Of a stretch of DNA of 64,000 nt, positions 34,968 through 43,995 are shown in pieces. Numbering within the stretch: position 1 is the first letter of the stretch; each line of letters begins with the position of its first letter. The translations under genes and the position numbers were made by a program. The notes under the pieces are model-generated. The model saw only the letters and a list, made by a program, of their open reading frames with translations. It did not search any database and was not told where the DNA came from. The stretch comes from Thiohalophilus thiocyanatoxydans (GTDB taxonomy: Bacteria > Pseudomonadota > Gammaproteobacteria > UBA6429 > Thiohalophilaceae), in the NCBI RefSeq assembly GCF_004366735.1, contig NZ_SOQX01000004.1, forward strand, positions 164,705-228,704, read 5' to 3'.

Positions 34968-35339
34968 ATGACGACGCGTTATCTGAAAATTCTGGAATAC
35001 CTGATGATTGCCGCCGGTGCTGGTGTGGCGTTTCTCTCGGCATTCGAGCCGCAACCGGCGGGGGTCTTTTATCTGCATGCCGGTATCCTGCTGGTCGGAC
35101 TGTTGCCCTATTTTATCTATTCTTTCGCGGTGGCGCTGATGGATCGTGCGCTGGTTACCGTGCATGGAGTCGTACTGCTGGCCATTCATATCTGGATGGT
35201 GTCTGCCGTGCGCTTTGCGACGACGGAGGCGTATGGGGTCAGCATGCTGGTTTACGGGCCAGTGGTCCTGAGTCTGCTTTTGATCCCGCTGGTCATACTG
35301 GCCCTGCGCCGGCCCTGGGGCGTGGAGGCCTCGGAATGA
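34968..35339 (+). CDS. Small four-helix membrane protein, unknown function
   Basis: 123 residues from ATG 34968, which has AGGAG 7 nt upstream; ATG 34962 has the same site only 1 nt away. Four hydrophobic segments (about 8-25, 33-55, 62-82 and 88-112) with few charges, ending ALRRPWGVEASE. No family recognised. It lies between glcB and the AlgW-type protease gene with a short gap (63 bp) to the convergent neighbour, which contains a CCGGCCTGCC/GGCGGCAGGC-like hairpin that may end both transcripts. Confidence 0.65.
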   Translation: MTTRYLKILEYLMIAAGAGVAFLSAFEPQPAGVFYLHAGILLVGLLPYFIYSFAVALMDRALVTVHGVVLLAIHIWMVSAVRFATTEAYGVSMLVYGPVVLSLLLIPLVILALRRPWGVEASE

Positions 35340-35402
35340 TGTGTTTGACCTCACCTTTGATTCAATCATCCCGGCCTGCCCGCCACATCGGCGGCAGGCG
35401 TT

Positions 35403-36572
35403 TTATTGTTCATCCTGTTTTGGCCGCTGGGCCGCTTTAACGGTTCGCTCGAAGGCGTCATTCTGACGCAGGCCCTGGATACGGATTTTACTGCCGGGGC
35501 GAGTGCTGCTGATCAGGTCCAGGGCCGAGGCGACATCGGTGACCGGCTGGTTCTCGATTCGGGTAATGACATCACCCGGTTTCAGTCCGGCCCTGTCCGC
35601 GGGGCCGTTGTTAAGAATGCGGGTGATGATGACCCCTTTTTGATCTTCATCAAGGTTCAGTGATTCGGCGAGGTTATCATTGATACCCTGAATGGCAACC
35701 CCGATCCAGCCGCGTTTAACCTCGCCATGTTCGATGATCTGTTGCATGACATCGCGGGCCAGGCTGGTGGGAATGGCGAAACCGATGCCTTGCGAGCCGC
35801 CGCTGCGCGAGAAGATTGCGGTGTTGATGCCGATCAGATCGCCGCCTGCGGTGATCAGGGCGCCGCCGGAGTTGCCGGGATTAATGGCCGCGTCGGTCTG
35901 GATAAAGTTTTCGAAGGTGTTGATGCCGAGCATGTTGCGTCCGGTGGCACTGACGATACCGGAGGTGACGGTCTGACCGACACCGAAGGGGTTGCCGATG
36001 GCCAGCACGACATCGCCGACCCGCAGCTGATCGGAGCGGCCCAGGGTGATGACCGGCAGGTTGTCCAGCTCAACCTTGAGCACGGCCAGATCGGTGTCGG
36101 GATCGGTGCCGACCACGGTGGCGCTGGCGCTGCGTTGATCCGGCAGGGCGATCTGGATCTCTTCGGCGCCGTCGATGACATGGTTGCTGGTGAGAATGTA
36201 GCCCTGGTCACTGATAATAACGCCGGAGCCCAGATTGGTCTCTTCGCGTTCGCGCGGGCCGCCGAATTCTTCACCGAAAAACCGGCGGAACAGGGGATCA
36301 TCCAGTAACGGATGCTCCTCGCGGGTGATGAGCTTTTTAGTGTGGATGTTGACCACTGCCGGGGCGGCTGTCTCCACCGCGTCGGCATAGGAGACCGGAC
36401 CGCTGTTGCGGACAGGTTGTTCGCGGGACGGGGCTTCGCGTACCTCGACCACCGGGTTGCCGCCCGGATTGAGAGCATTGTCGGGTAGCAGGTAGGTGAC
36501 AATGAAGGCTACGGCCAGGCCGAGCACGGCAAACTGAAGAATGAATTTGAGCGAACGGGTCAGGCGCATCAT
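35403..36572 (-). CDS. algW: DegS/AlgW-type periplasmic serine protease
   Basis: 389 residues from ATG 36572 (ATG ATG CGC); the longer frame to 36644 would overlap the divergent Nif3 gene and lacks signal-like sequence. One N-terminal membrane anchor (about 9-30), a trypsin-like domain with the triad His in YILTSNHVIDGAEE, Asp in DTDLAVLKVE and Ser in NPGNSGGALI, and a single C-terminal PDZ domain (about 285-375, IGVAIQGINDNL, GLKPGDVITRIENQPV). One PDZ domain and a membrane anchor are the DegS/AlgW layout. These proteases start the sigma-E/AlgU envelope stress cascade by cutting the anti-sigma factor. Position before Nif3 matches the Pseudomonas order. Confidence 0.92.
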   Translation of the reverse strand: MMRLTRSLKFILQFAVLGLAVAFIVTYLLPDNALNPGGNPVVEVREAPSREQPVRNSGPVSYADAVETAAPAVVNIHTKKLITREEHPLLDDPLFRRFFGEEFGGPREREETNLGSGVIISDQGYILTSNHVIDGAEEIQIALPDQRSASATVVGTDPDTDLAVLKVELDNLPVITLGRSDQLRVGDVVLAIGNPFGVGQTVTSGIVSATGRNMLGINTFENFIQTDAAINPGNSGGALITAGGDLIGINTAIFSRSGGSQGIGFAIPTSLARDVMQQIIEHGEVKRGWIGVAIQGINDNLAESLNLDEDQKGVIITRILNNGPADRAGLKPGDVITRIENQPVTDVASALDLISSTRPGSKIRIQGLRQNDAFERTVKAAQRPKQDEQ

Positions 36573-36635
36573 GATAAGGAATTGGTTACACTGTGAGAAT
36601 TTCACCGGATAATAACTGATGGAGACGGGATTCGC

Positions 36636-37394
36636 ATGGTGCATCTGAAGGATTTGGTCCGCTATCTGGATGATTTGCTGGAGGTGGAGCGTTTCGGGGA
36701 TTACTGCCCCAATGGATTACAGGTCGAGGGTGCGGCCACTGTCGGCCGGCTGGTATGCGGCGTGACCGCGTCCCAGGCGCTGATCGACGCGGCGATCGAG
36801 CAGGACGCCGATGCCCTGCTGGTGCATCACGGCTATTTCTGGAAAGGCGAGGCGGCCCCGATCGTCGGTATCAAAAAGCAGCGCATCGCACGCCTGCTGG
36901 AACACGGCATCAGCCTGCTGGCCTACCATCTGCCGCTGGATGCGCACCCGGTCTACGGCAACAATGTGCAGCTGGCACAGGTACTGGGGCTGGAGGTGGA
37001 AGGCAGTTTCGGCCCGTCGGGTAATCCCGACATCGGGCTCTACGGCAGGCTGGCCGAACCGCTCTCCGGCGAGGCGCTGGCCGGGCAGATCGCGGCCCGG
37101 CTGGGTCGTACGCCGCTGCACGTGGGCGATGCCGGTGGACCGGTGCGCAGCCTGGCCTGGTGTACCGGCGGGGCCCAGGGATTGATCGAGCAGGCGGTTC
37201 GCCTCGGGGTGGACGCCTATCTGACCGGCGAGGTGTCGGAGCAGACGGTGCATCTGGCGCGGGAAAACGGGATCCATTTTTATGCCGCCGGTCACCACGC
37301 CACCGAGCGTTATGGCGCCCGGGCCTTGGGTGAACACCTGGGCGGCCATTTCGGGCTGGTGCAACAGTTTATTGATATCGACAACCCGGCCTGA
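36636..37394 (+). CDS. Nif3-like dinuclear metal centre protein (YbgI family)
   Basis: 252 residues. Metal ligands and signatures: FGDYCPNGLQVEG near residue 20, ADALLVHHGYFWKGEAAPIV (two His), GISLLAYHLPLDAHPVYGNN, LAWCTGGAQGLIEQAV, DAYLTGEVSEQTVHLARENG and HFYAAGHHATERYGARALGE. Members form hexameric rings with a two-metal site and have been annotated as GTP cyclohydrolase-like, with no settled activity. Divergent from the protease gene; pet genes follow after 243 bp in which no gene is seen. Confidence 0.92.
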   Translation: MVHLKDLVRYLDDLLEVERFGDYCPNGLQVEGAATVGRLVCGVTASQALIDAAIEQDADALLVHHGYFWKGEAAPIVGIKKQRIARLLEHGISLLAYHLPLDAHPVYGNNVQLAQVLGLEVEGSFGPSGNPDIGLYGRLAEPLSGEALAGQIAARLGRTPLHVGDAGGPVRSLAWCTGGAQGLIEQAVRLGVDAYLTGEVSEQTVHLARENGIHFYAAGHHATERYGARALGEHLGGHFGLVQQFIDIDNPA

Positions 37395-37637
37395 ATGCCG
37401 GTCAGATCACTATCAGACCAGGGAGCTGAGATAACTTATTGATGCGCTAGGGTATATAGCCGGCTTTCTTGACCCCGGCAGCCTGATACGCGAAACTATG
37501 TCCGCCTGAAATCTTGGATGTTTACCACATTCTAAAATTCTCATTTAGGCATAGCGATTTCAAGAGCACGATTTTTCGATGATGGCCGGTTGTCGGCTGT
37601 GATCCTTATTATACCTGAGTCGGGGAGATTGATTTAA

Positions 37638-38240
37638 ATGAGTACCGATGGCATTGATACCAGCCGACGCCGGTTTCTGCTTGCCTCTACCAGCGTAGTA
37701 GGTGCAGCGGGCGTTATCGGCATCACGATTCCGTTTATTTCGTCCATGAACCCCAGTGCCCGCGCCCAGGCGGCCGGTGCACCGGTGGAAGTGGACGTCA
37801 GTAAACTGTCACCGGGTGAACGGGTGACGGTCGAATGGCGCGGCAAACCGATCTGGGTGATTCGCCGTACCGAGCAAAACATCGCCGATCTGGAATCCCT
37901 GAACGACAAACTGGCGGATCCGCAATCGAACGCGCCGCAGCAACCGCCCTATGCGCAGAATCTCCATCGCTCCCGTGAAGATAATCCCGAAATCGCTGTG
38001 CTGGTCGGAATTTGTACCCATCTGGGCTGCTCGCCCACCTATCGTCCGGAGCCGGGCGCCAAGGATATGGGCGGCAAGGAGTGGAAGGGCGGTTTCTTCT
38101 GTCCCTGCCACGGTTCCAAATTCGATCTGGCCGGTCGGGTGTACGCGGGTGTTCCGGCGCCGACCAATCTTGTCATTCCGCCGTTTAAATTCTTGAGTGA
38201 TTCAGTCGTGCTGGTCGGTGAAGACGGAGGGGCAGCCTGA
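37638..38240 (+). CDS. petA: PetA, Rieske iron-sulfur subunit of cytochrome bc1
   Basis: 200 residues. The N-terminus has a twin-arginine signal-anchor, DTSRRRFLLASTSVVGAAG, as usual for Rieske proteins translocated by Tat. The [2Fe-2S] ligands are C126 and H128 in CTHLGC and C155 and H158 in CPCHGS; C131 and C157 would form the disulfide. The subunit carries electrons from ubiquinol to cytochrome c1. GGGGAG lies 10-11 nt before ATG. The stop shares one base with the petB start (TGATGA-type overlap), so petABC form one operon. Confidence 0.97.
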   Translation: MSTDGIDTSRRRFLLASTSVVGAAGVIGITIPFISSMNPSARAQAAGAPVEVDVSKLSPGERVTVEWRGKPIWVIRRTEQNIADLESLNDKLADPQSNAPQQPPYAQNLHRSREDNPEIAVLVGICTHLGCSPTYRPEPGAKDMGGKEWKGGFFCPCHGSKFDLAGRVYAGVPAPTNLVIPPFKFLSDSVVLVGEDGGAA

Positions 38241-39475
38241 TGAGTAAAACACAAGCTTTCACAAACTGGATAGACGCTCGCTTCCCCATGAGCAAAATGT
38301 GGAAGGAGCATCTGTCCGAATATTACGCACCGAAAAACTTCAACTTCTGGTACTTTTTCGGCTCGCTCGCTTTGCTGGTGCTGGTGATCCAGATTGTCAC
38401 CGGTATTTTCCTGACCATGCATTACAAGCCCGATGCCGGCATGGCTTTCGCCTCGGTCGAGTACATCATGCGTGATGTGAACTGGGGCTGGCTGATCCGC
38501 TACATGCACTCCACCGGCGCCTCGGCGTTCTTTATCGTGGTCTACCTGCATATGTATCGCGGCCTGATGTACGGTTCTTACAAGAATCCGCGCGAGCTGA
38601 TCTGGATCTTCGGGGTCTTGATCTTTCTGGCGCTGATGGCGGAGGCCTTCTTCGGTTACCTGCTGCCCTGGGGCCAGATGTCCTACTGGGGGGCGCAGGT
38701 TATCGTCAACCTGTTTGCCGCCGTGCCGTTTGTCGGTGAGGAGCTGTCGGTCTGGATTCGCGGGGACTACGTCATCGGCGATGCGACCCTGAACCGCTTT
38801 TTCGCCTTCCACGTGATTGCCTTGCCGCTGGTGCTGATTGCCCTGGTGGTGGCGCATATTCTCGCCCTGCACGAAGTTGGCTCCAACAATCCCGATGGCG
38901 TCGAAATCAAGAAGAACAAGGATGCCAACGGCAAACCGGTAGACGGCATCCCGTTCCATCCGTATTACACGGTCAAGGATATCGCCGGTGTCGTGGTCTT
39001 CCTGATCTTCTTCTTTGCAGTGGCCTTCTTTGCTCCGGAAATGGGGGGCTACTTCATCGAGCACGCCAACTTCGTGCCGGCGGATCCGCTCAAGACCCCC
39101 GAGCACATTGCCCCGGTCTGGTACTTCACACCGTTCTACGCGATGTTGCGTGCCATCCCGCCGATGTTCGGTTCGCAGTTCCCCGGTGTTGTGGTCATGG
39201 GTGCTGCGATTGTGGTGATGTTCTTCCTGCCCTGGCTCGATCGCAGCCCGGTCAAATCTGTGCGTTACCGCGGTCCGTTGTTCAAGCTCGCCCTGGCCGC
39301 CCTTGTTGTCAGTTTTGTCATTCTGGGTTATCTGGGCGTACAGCCTTCAACGCCGGTTAAAACGCTTCTGGCGCAGATCTTCACCGCGCTGTACTTTGCG
39401 TTTTTCCTGCTGATGCCCTGGTACACCAAAATTGACAAGACCAAACCGGTTCCGGAGAGGGTGACAGACAAATGA
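38240..39475 (+). CDS. petB: PetB, cytochrome b subunit of cytochrome bc1
   Basis: 411 residues, eight or nine membrane helices. Haem-ligand histidines lie in WLIRYMHSTGASAFFIVVYL with HMYRGLMYGSY, and in FFAFHVIALPLVLIALVVAH. The Qo-site PEWY-like motif is present as APVWYFTPFYAML rather than PEWY, a variation known in some proteobacteria. The ATG overlaps the petA stop and petC overlaps its 3' end by 4 nt. It forms the quinol-oxidising core of complex III in the inner membrane. Confidence 0.97.
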   Translation: MSKTQAFTNWIDARFPMSKMWKEHLSEYYAPKNFNFWYFFGSLALLVLVIQIVTGIFLTMHYKPDAGMAFASVEYIMRDVNWGWLIRYMHSTGASAFFIVVYLHMYRGLMYGSYKNPRELIWIFGVLIFLALMAEAFFGYLLPWGQMSYWGAQVIVNLFAAVPFVGEELSVWIRGDYVIGDATLNRFFAFHVIALPLVLIALVVAHILALHEVGSNNPDGVEIKKNKDANGKPVDGIPFHPYYTVKDIAGVVVFLIFFFAVAFFAPEMGGYFIEHANFVPADPLKTPEHIAPVWYFTPFYAMLRAIPPMFGSQFPGVVVMGAAIVVMFFLPWLDRSPVKSVRYRGPLFKLALAALVVSFVILGYLGVQPSTPVKTLLAQIFTALYFAFFLLMPWYTKIDKTKPVPERVTDK

Positions 39476-40245
39476 TGAAAAAATTAACCGCTTTTCTGCT
39501 GACAATGGTTCCGGTTGCCGTATTGGCTGCCGGAGGTGGGAATCTGCCGCTGTATGAGGCCGATGTCGATCTGAACAACAAAGCCTCGCTGCAACATGGT
39601 GCCCAGCTGTACGTCAATTACTGCATGGGTTGTCACTCCATCTCTTCCATGCGGTATAACCGTATGGGCGAAGACCTGGGGCTGACCGAGGAGCAAGTGG
39701 CGCAGAATCTGATGTTCGTCTCCGACTTCTCCAAGCTGCCCAGTGGTGAGCTTCCCAAGACGGGCTCATTGATGAAAAACGCCATGCCCGGAGGGGCCGC
39801 CGAAAACTGGTTCGGTACCAAGGTACCGGATCTCTCCGTGATCGCTCGCTCGCGCGGGCCGGATTGGTTGTATACCTACCTGAAGACCTTCTATGTCGAT
39901 GAATCCCGGCCAATGGGCGTGAATAACGAGCGGTTTCCGCTGGTGGGCATGCCCCATGTCATGTGGGAGCTCGAAGGCCTGAAGAAGCCGGTTTATGAGA
40001 CCCATGAAGACGAGGATGGTGAAGAGGTCAAGACCATTGTCGACTACGAGATGGTCAAGGAGGGCTCCATGAGCCCGGCCGAATACGACAATGCGGTCCG
40101 GGATCTGGTGAACTTCCTGGTCTATGTGGGTGAGCCGGCCAAGCTGGAGCGTTACAAGGTCGGCGTCTGGGTCATACTGTTCCTGGTCGTTCTGTTCTTC
40201 CTGGCCTACGCCCTGAAGAAGGAATACTGGAAAGACGTCCACTAA
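39472..40245 (+). CDS. petC: PetC, cytochrome c1 subunit of cytochrome bc1
   Basis: 257 residues. Signal peptide (about 1-20, ending VLAAGGG), haem attachment motif CMGCH with C51, C54 and H55, a distal Met candidate in SLMKNAMPGGAAENWFG, and a C-terminal membrane anchor (about 228-250) ending LKKEYWKDVH. It accepts electrons from the Rieske protein on the periplasmic side. The start overlaps petB by 4 nt. A leader with a strong hairpin separates it from sspA. Confidence 0.96.
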   Translation: MMKKLTAFLLTMVPVAVLAAGGGNLPLYEADVDLNNKASLQHGAQLYVNYCMGCHSISSMRYNRMGEDLGLTEEQVAQNLMFVSDFSKLPSGELPKTGSLMKNAMPGGAAENWFGTKVPDLSVIARSRGPDWLYTYLKTFYVDESRPMGVNNERFPLVGMPHVMWELEGLKKPVYETHEDEDGEEVKTIVDYEMVKEGSMSPAEYDNAVRDLVNFLVYVGEPAKLERYKVGVWVILFLVVLFFLAYALKKEYWKDVH

Positions 40246-40387
40246 AGCGGGTGAGGCGGGGCGCTTTACCCCGTTTCATCGGGCTACCGCCGGGAGACTT
40301 TGCGGGCTGCAGCGCCAAATCAGACACTTGCGCGCCCTCAGGCCGGATTTTTCCCAACGGAAGCGCCAAACGATGCGATAAGTTCGG

Positions 40388-40423
40388 TATAATAAGCAGG
40401 GGAAGCCCACCGGGTTTCCCCTG
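40388..40423 (+). promoter_or_regulatory. -10 box and leader hairpin before sspA
   Basis: A consensus TATAAT (40388-40393) is followed at once by a strong hairpin, CAGGGGAAGCCC (40397-40408), loop ACC, GGGTTTCCCCTG (40412-40423), with one G-T pair, then TTTCGTTT. If the -10 box is used, the hairpin lies at the 5' end of the sspA transcript; otherwise it is the petABC terminator. No good -35 was found. The gap from 40246 holds no gene. Confidence 0.5.
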
Positions 40424-40459
40424 TTTCGTTTCTGGACCACAGCACTGGGGTGAAAAAGT

Positions 40460-41083
40460 ATGGCGCAAATGGCCAACCGACGTTTGGCAATGACCCTGTT
40501 TTCGGGCAATGTCTGCCCGTACTCTCACATGGTACGCATCGTGCTGGCGGAGAAGGGTATCAATTACGATATTCATAACGTCGATCTTGGCAATACGCCG
40601 GAAGATCTCAAGGATTTGAATCCCTACAATGAGGTCCCGACACTGGTGGACCGGGATCTGGTACTGTTCGAGCACCAGGTCATCATGGAGTATCTTGACG
40701 AACGCTTTCCGCACCCGCCTTTGATGCCGGTGGACCCGGTCGCGCGGGCGCGCAACCGGATGATGCTGCACCGCATCGGGCGTGACTGGTACCGCCTGGT
40801 TCATCAGTTAACCAACCCCGGGACGGCCAGTGATGCCGTACGCAAGGAGTTGCGCGACAGTCTGATGTCGATTTCACCGATTTTCGATCAGAAACCGTTC
40901 TTTCTGGGTGATGAGTTCTCCCTGATTGATTGCAGCGTCATTCCCTTGCTGTGGCGTCTGCCGTCCTACGGGATCGAACTGCCTGCTGCCGCCAAACCGT
41001 TGATTAACTACGCCGAGCGCATGTTTGAGCGTGATTCGTTCAAACAGAGTCTCACCGAGGGTGAGAAGGAACTGAAGGAATAA
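40460..41083 (+). CDS. sspA: SspA, stringent starvation protein A
   Basis: 207 residues, glutathione-S-transferase fold: thioredoxin-like N-terminal half (LFSGNVCPYSHMVRIVLAEK, NPYNEVPTLVDRDLVLFEHQ, VIMEYLDERFPHPPLMPVDP) and a helical C-terminal half. The PHPPLMP loop is characteristic of SspA, which binds RNA polymerase and alters promoter choice in stationary phase rather than acting as a transferase. Start at ATG 40460; ATG 40472 is a possible alternative. It is followed by sspB after 21 bp, as in most gammaproteobacteria. Confidence 0.95.
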   Translation: MAQMANRRLAMTLFSGNVCPYSHMVRIVLAEKGINYDIHNVDLGNTPEDLKDLNPYNEVPTLVDRDLVLFEHQVIMEYLDERFPHPPLMPVDPVARARNRMMLHRIGRDWYRLVHQLTNPGTASDAVRKELRDSLMSISPIFDQKPFFLGDEFSLIDCSVIPLLWRLPSYGIELPAAAKPLINYAERMFERDSFKQSLTEGEKELKE

Positions 41084-41104
41084 TCAAGTCCCAAAGGTAA
41101 TGCC

Positions 41105-41497
41105 ATGTCTATGACGCCCAGCCAGCCGTATTTGCTTCGAGCGATTTATGACTGGATCGTCGATAACCAGATGACACCCTATGTCCTGGTCAATGCGGAA
41201 AACGACGCTGCCTATATTCCGCGTGACTACGTGGAAAACGGCAAGATCGTCCTGAATGTCGGTCCCATAGCGGTCAATGCCCTGGAGCTGGGCAACGACT
41301 ACGTTGCCTTCAATGCCCGCTTTGCCGGCAAACCGATGGAAGTCAGCTTCCCGGTAAATGCCGTACTGGCAATCTACGCCAAGGAAAACGGTCAGGGGAT
41401 GGTCTTCAACGAAGCCGACGATACCCCGCCGCCGGACGATGACGGTCCGGATGACGACAGCAAATCCGGCAAGCCCAACCTCAAGCTGGTCAAATAA
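41105..41497 (+). CDS. sspB: SspB, ClpXP protease specificity-enhancing factor
   Basis: 130 residues. The folded part (about 1-105) contains QPYLLRAIYDWIVDNQMTPY, VLNVGPIAVNALELGNDYVA and FNARFAGKPMEVSFPVNAVL. The acidic linker (PPPDDDGPDDDSK) leads to the C-terminal ClpX-binding tail GKPNLKLVK. SspB binds ssrA-tagged nascent chains and tethers them to ClpX. Immediately downstream of sspA and probably cotranscribed. Confidence 0.95.
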   Translation: MSMTPSQPYLLRAIYDWIVDNQMTPYVLVNAENDAAYIPRDYVENGKIVLNVGPIAVNALELGNDYVAFNARFAGKPMEVSFPVNAVLAIYAKENGQGMVFNEADDTPPPDDDGPDDDSKSGKPNLKLVK

Positions 41498-41526
41498 CCG
41501 GAAAGATCTCAACGCAGCGAAGATAT

Positions 41527-41632
41527 AATTTTGAATGTTGAATTTTAAATTTTAAATTTCAAAGCCGGATTCCATTCACAACTCAACATTAAACATTCAA
41601 AATTATTCCTTTCTCTGCGTCTCTGCGGTGAA
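41527..41632. repeat. AT-rich inverted repeat joined to a CTCTGCG-type repeat
   Basis: AATTTTGAATGTT (41527-41539) and AACATTCAAAATT (41592-41604) are perfectly complementary arms around an AT-rich core (TTTAAATTTTAAATTT-like). Directly next to them, 41611-41632 carries the CTCTGCGTCTCTGCGGTGA repeat also seen at 1464-1491 and 1644-1670. It lies between the convergent sspB and FAD-oxidase genes and may serve as their terminator. Confidence 0.75.
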
Positions 41633-41638
41633 GCCTTT

Positions 41639-43023
41639 TCAACCCGTCGGGAACATTTTCCCCGGATTCAAAATTCCCTTCGGATCGAAGTCCCGCTTGA
41701 TGCGCCGCATCAATTCCAGCGTGATCGGTTCGATCTCGCGGCCGACGAACTCCTGCTTTTCGATACCGACCCCGTGCTCGCCGGAGAGGGTGCCGTCCAG
41801 ATCCAGGACCAGGGAGAAGACGGCATCCAGGCATTGATGGGTGCGCTGCATTTCGTCCGGGTCGTCGGGGTTGGCCAGCAGGTTGACATGGATGTTGCCG
41901 TTACCGGCGTGGCCGAAGTTGACGATGGTGACGTTATAGCGCGCGGACAACTCGCTCAGGCCGTTGATCAGGGCGGGGATGTTGGAAACGGGTACGACTA
42001 CATCCTCGTTGATCTTTTTCGGGGCGATGGTGCGCAGGGCCGGGGAAAGCGCCTTGCGGGTTTGCCACAACGCCTGGATCTCGGCGGCGGTTTCCGCGCG
42101 GGTCAGTTTTAACAGGCCGTCGTTGTCGGCGGCACGGCCAATGGCGTCAACGGCGTGCTGAATATTGTGCTCGGTCCCGTCCACCTCGATCATTAACAAG
42201 GCGCCGGCACCTTCGGGCAGCTCGGCTTCGGAATAATCGCGAATCATGTCGATCGCGCCGGCGTCCATAAACTCCAGCGCATAGGGGACGACCGGCTGGG
42301 CCATAATGGCGGAGACCGCCCGGGCGGCACTGTCGATGTCCCGGTAGATGACCTGCAGGGTGCGTTTGCTTTCGGGCAAGGGGGTTAGTTTCAGGGTGGC
42401 TTCGGTGATGATCGCCAGGGTGCCTTCAGAGCCGATCAGCAGCCGGGTCAGGTCGTAGCCCACCACCCCCTTGGTCGTGTAGACCCCGGTGCGGATACTC
42501 TTGCCGTCACCGGTAACCGCACGCAGACCGAAGGTGTTTTCCCGCGGCGTGCCGTATTTGATCGCCCGCGGTCCCGCCGAGTTGTAGGCCAGGTTACCCC
42601 CGACAGAGCAGTAGGCGGCGCTGGTGGGATCGGGCGGCCAGAAAAAGCCGTGTTCGGCGGCGATATCCTGGACCTGCTGGTTGGTGACGCCGGGCTCCAC
42701 CACCATGTACCGGTTGGCGGGATCGATCCGGATGACATGGTTCATTTTTTCAGTCGAGAGGATCAGCCCGCCGTTGATCGGCACGCTGGCGCCGGTGGTG
42801 CCGGTGCCCCGCCCCCGGGCGGTCAACGGTACGGCAAATTCGTGACACAGACTCACGACGGCGGCCACCTGATCGTGGTCCGCCGGCAGGGCGACCAGTT
42901 CCGGCGCGGCGTGGCGGCGGCTGTTGTCGTAGCCGTAGTTCCAGGTTTCCGCCGGATCGCTCAACAGGCCTTCGTGACCCAGCTCCTGTTGCAAGCGCTG
43001 AACAAACGCGTCGGGCAATGCCA

Positions 43024-43024
<1 letters not shown>
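41639..43024 (-). CDS. FAD-linked oxidoreductase, D-lactate dehydrogenase/GlcD type
   Basis: 461 residues of the vanillyl-alcohol-oxidase FAD family. FAD-binding half: AVPLTARGRGTGTTGASVPI, EPGVTNQQVQDIAAEHGFFW, PDPTSAAYCSVGGNLAYNSA and LLIGSEGTLAIITEATLKL. C-terminal half: VNFGHAGNGNIHVNLLANP and GTLSGEHGVGIEKQEFV with the substrate-site His. It likely oxidises a 2-hydroxy acid such as D-lactate or glycolate, passing electrons to quinone or cytochrome c. GlcE and GlcF partners are absent, favouring a single-chain D-lactate dehydrogenase. The ATG touches the diaA stop by one base. Confidence 0.87.
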
Positions 43025-43991
<967 letters not shown>

Positions 43992-43995
43992 ACGC

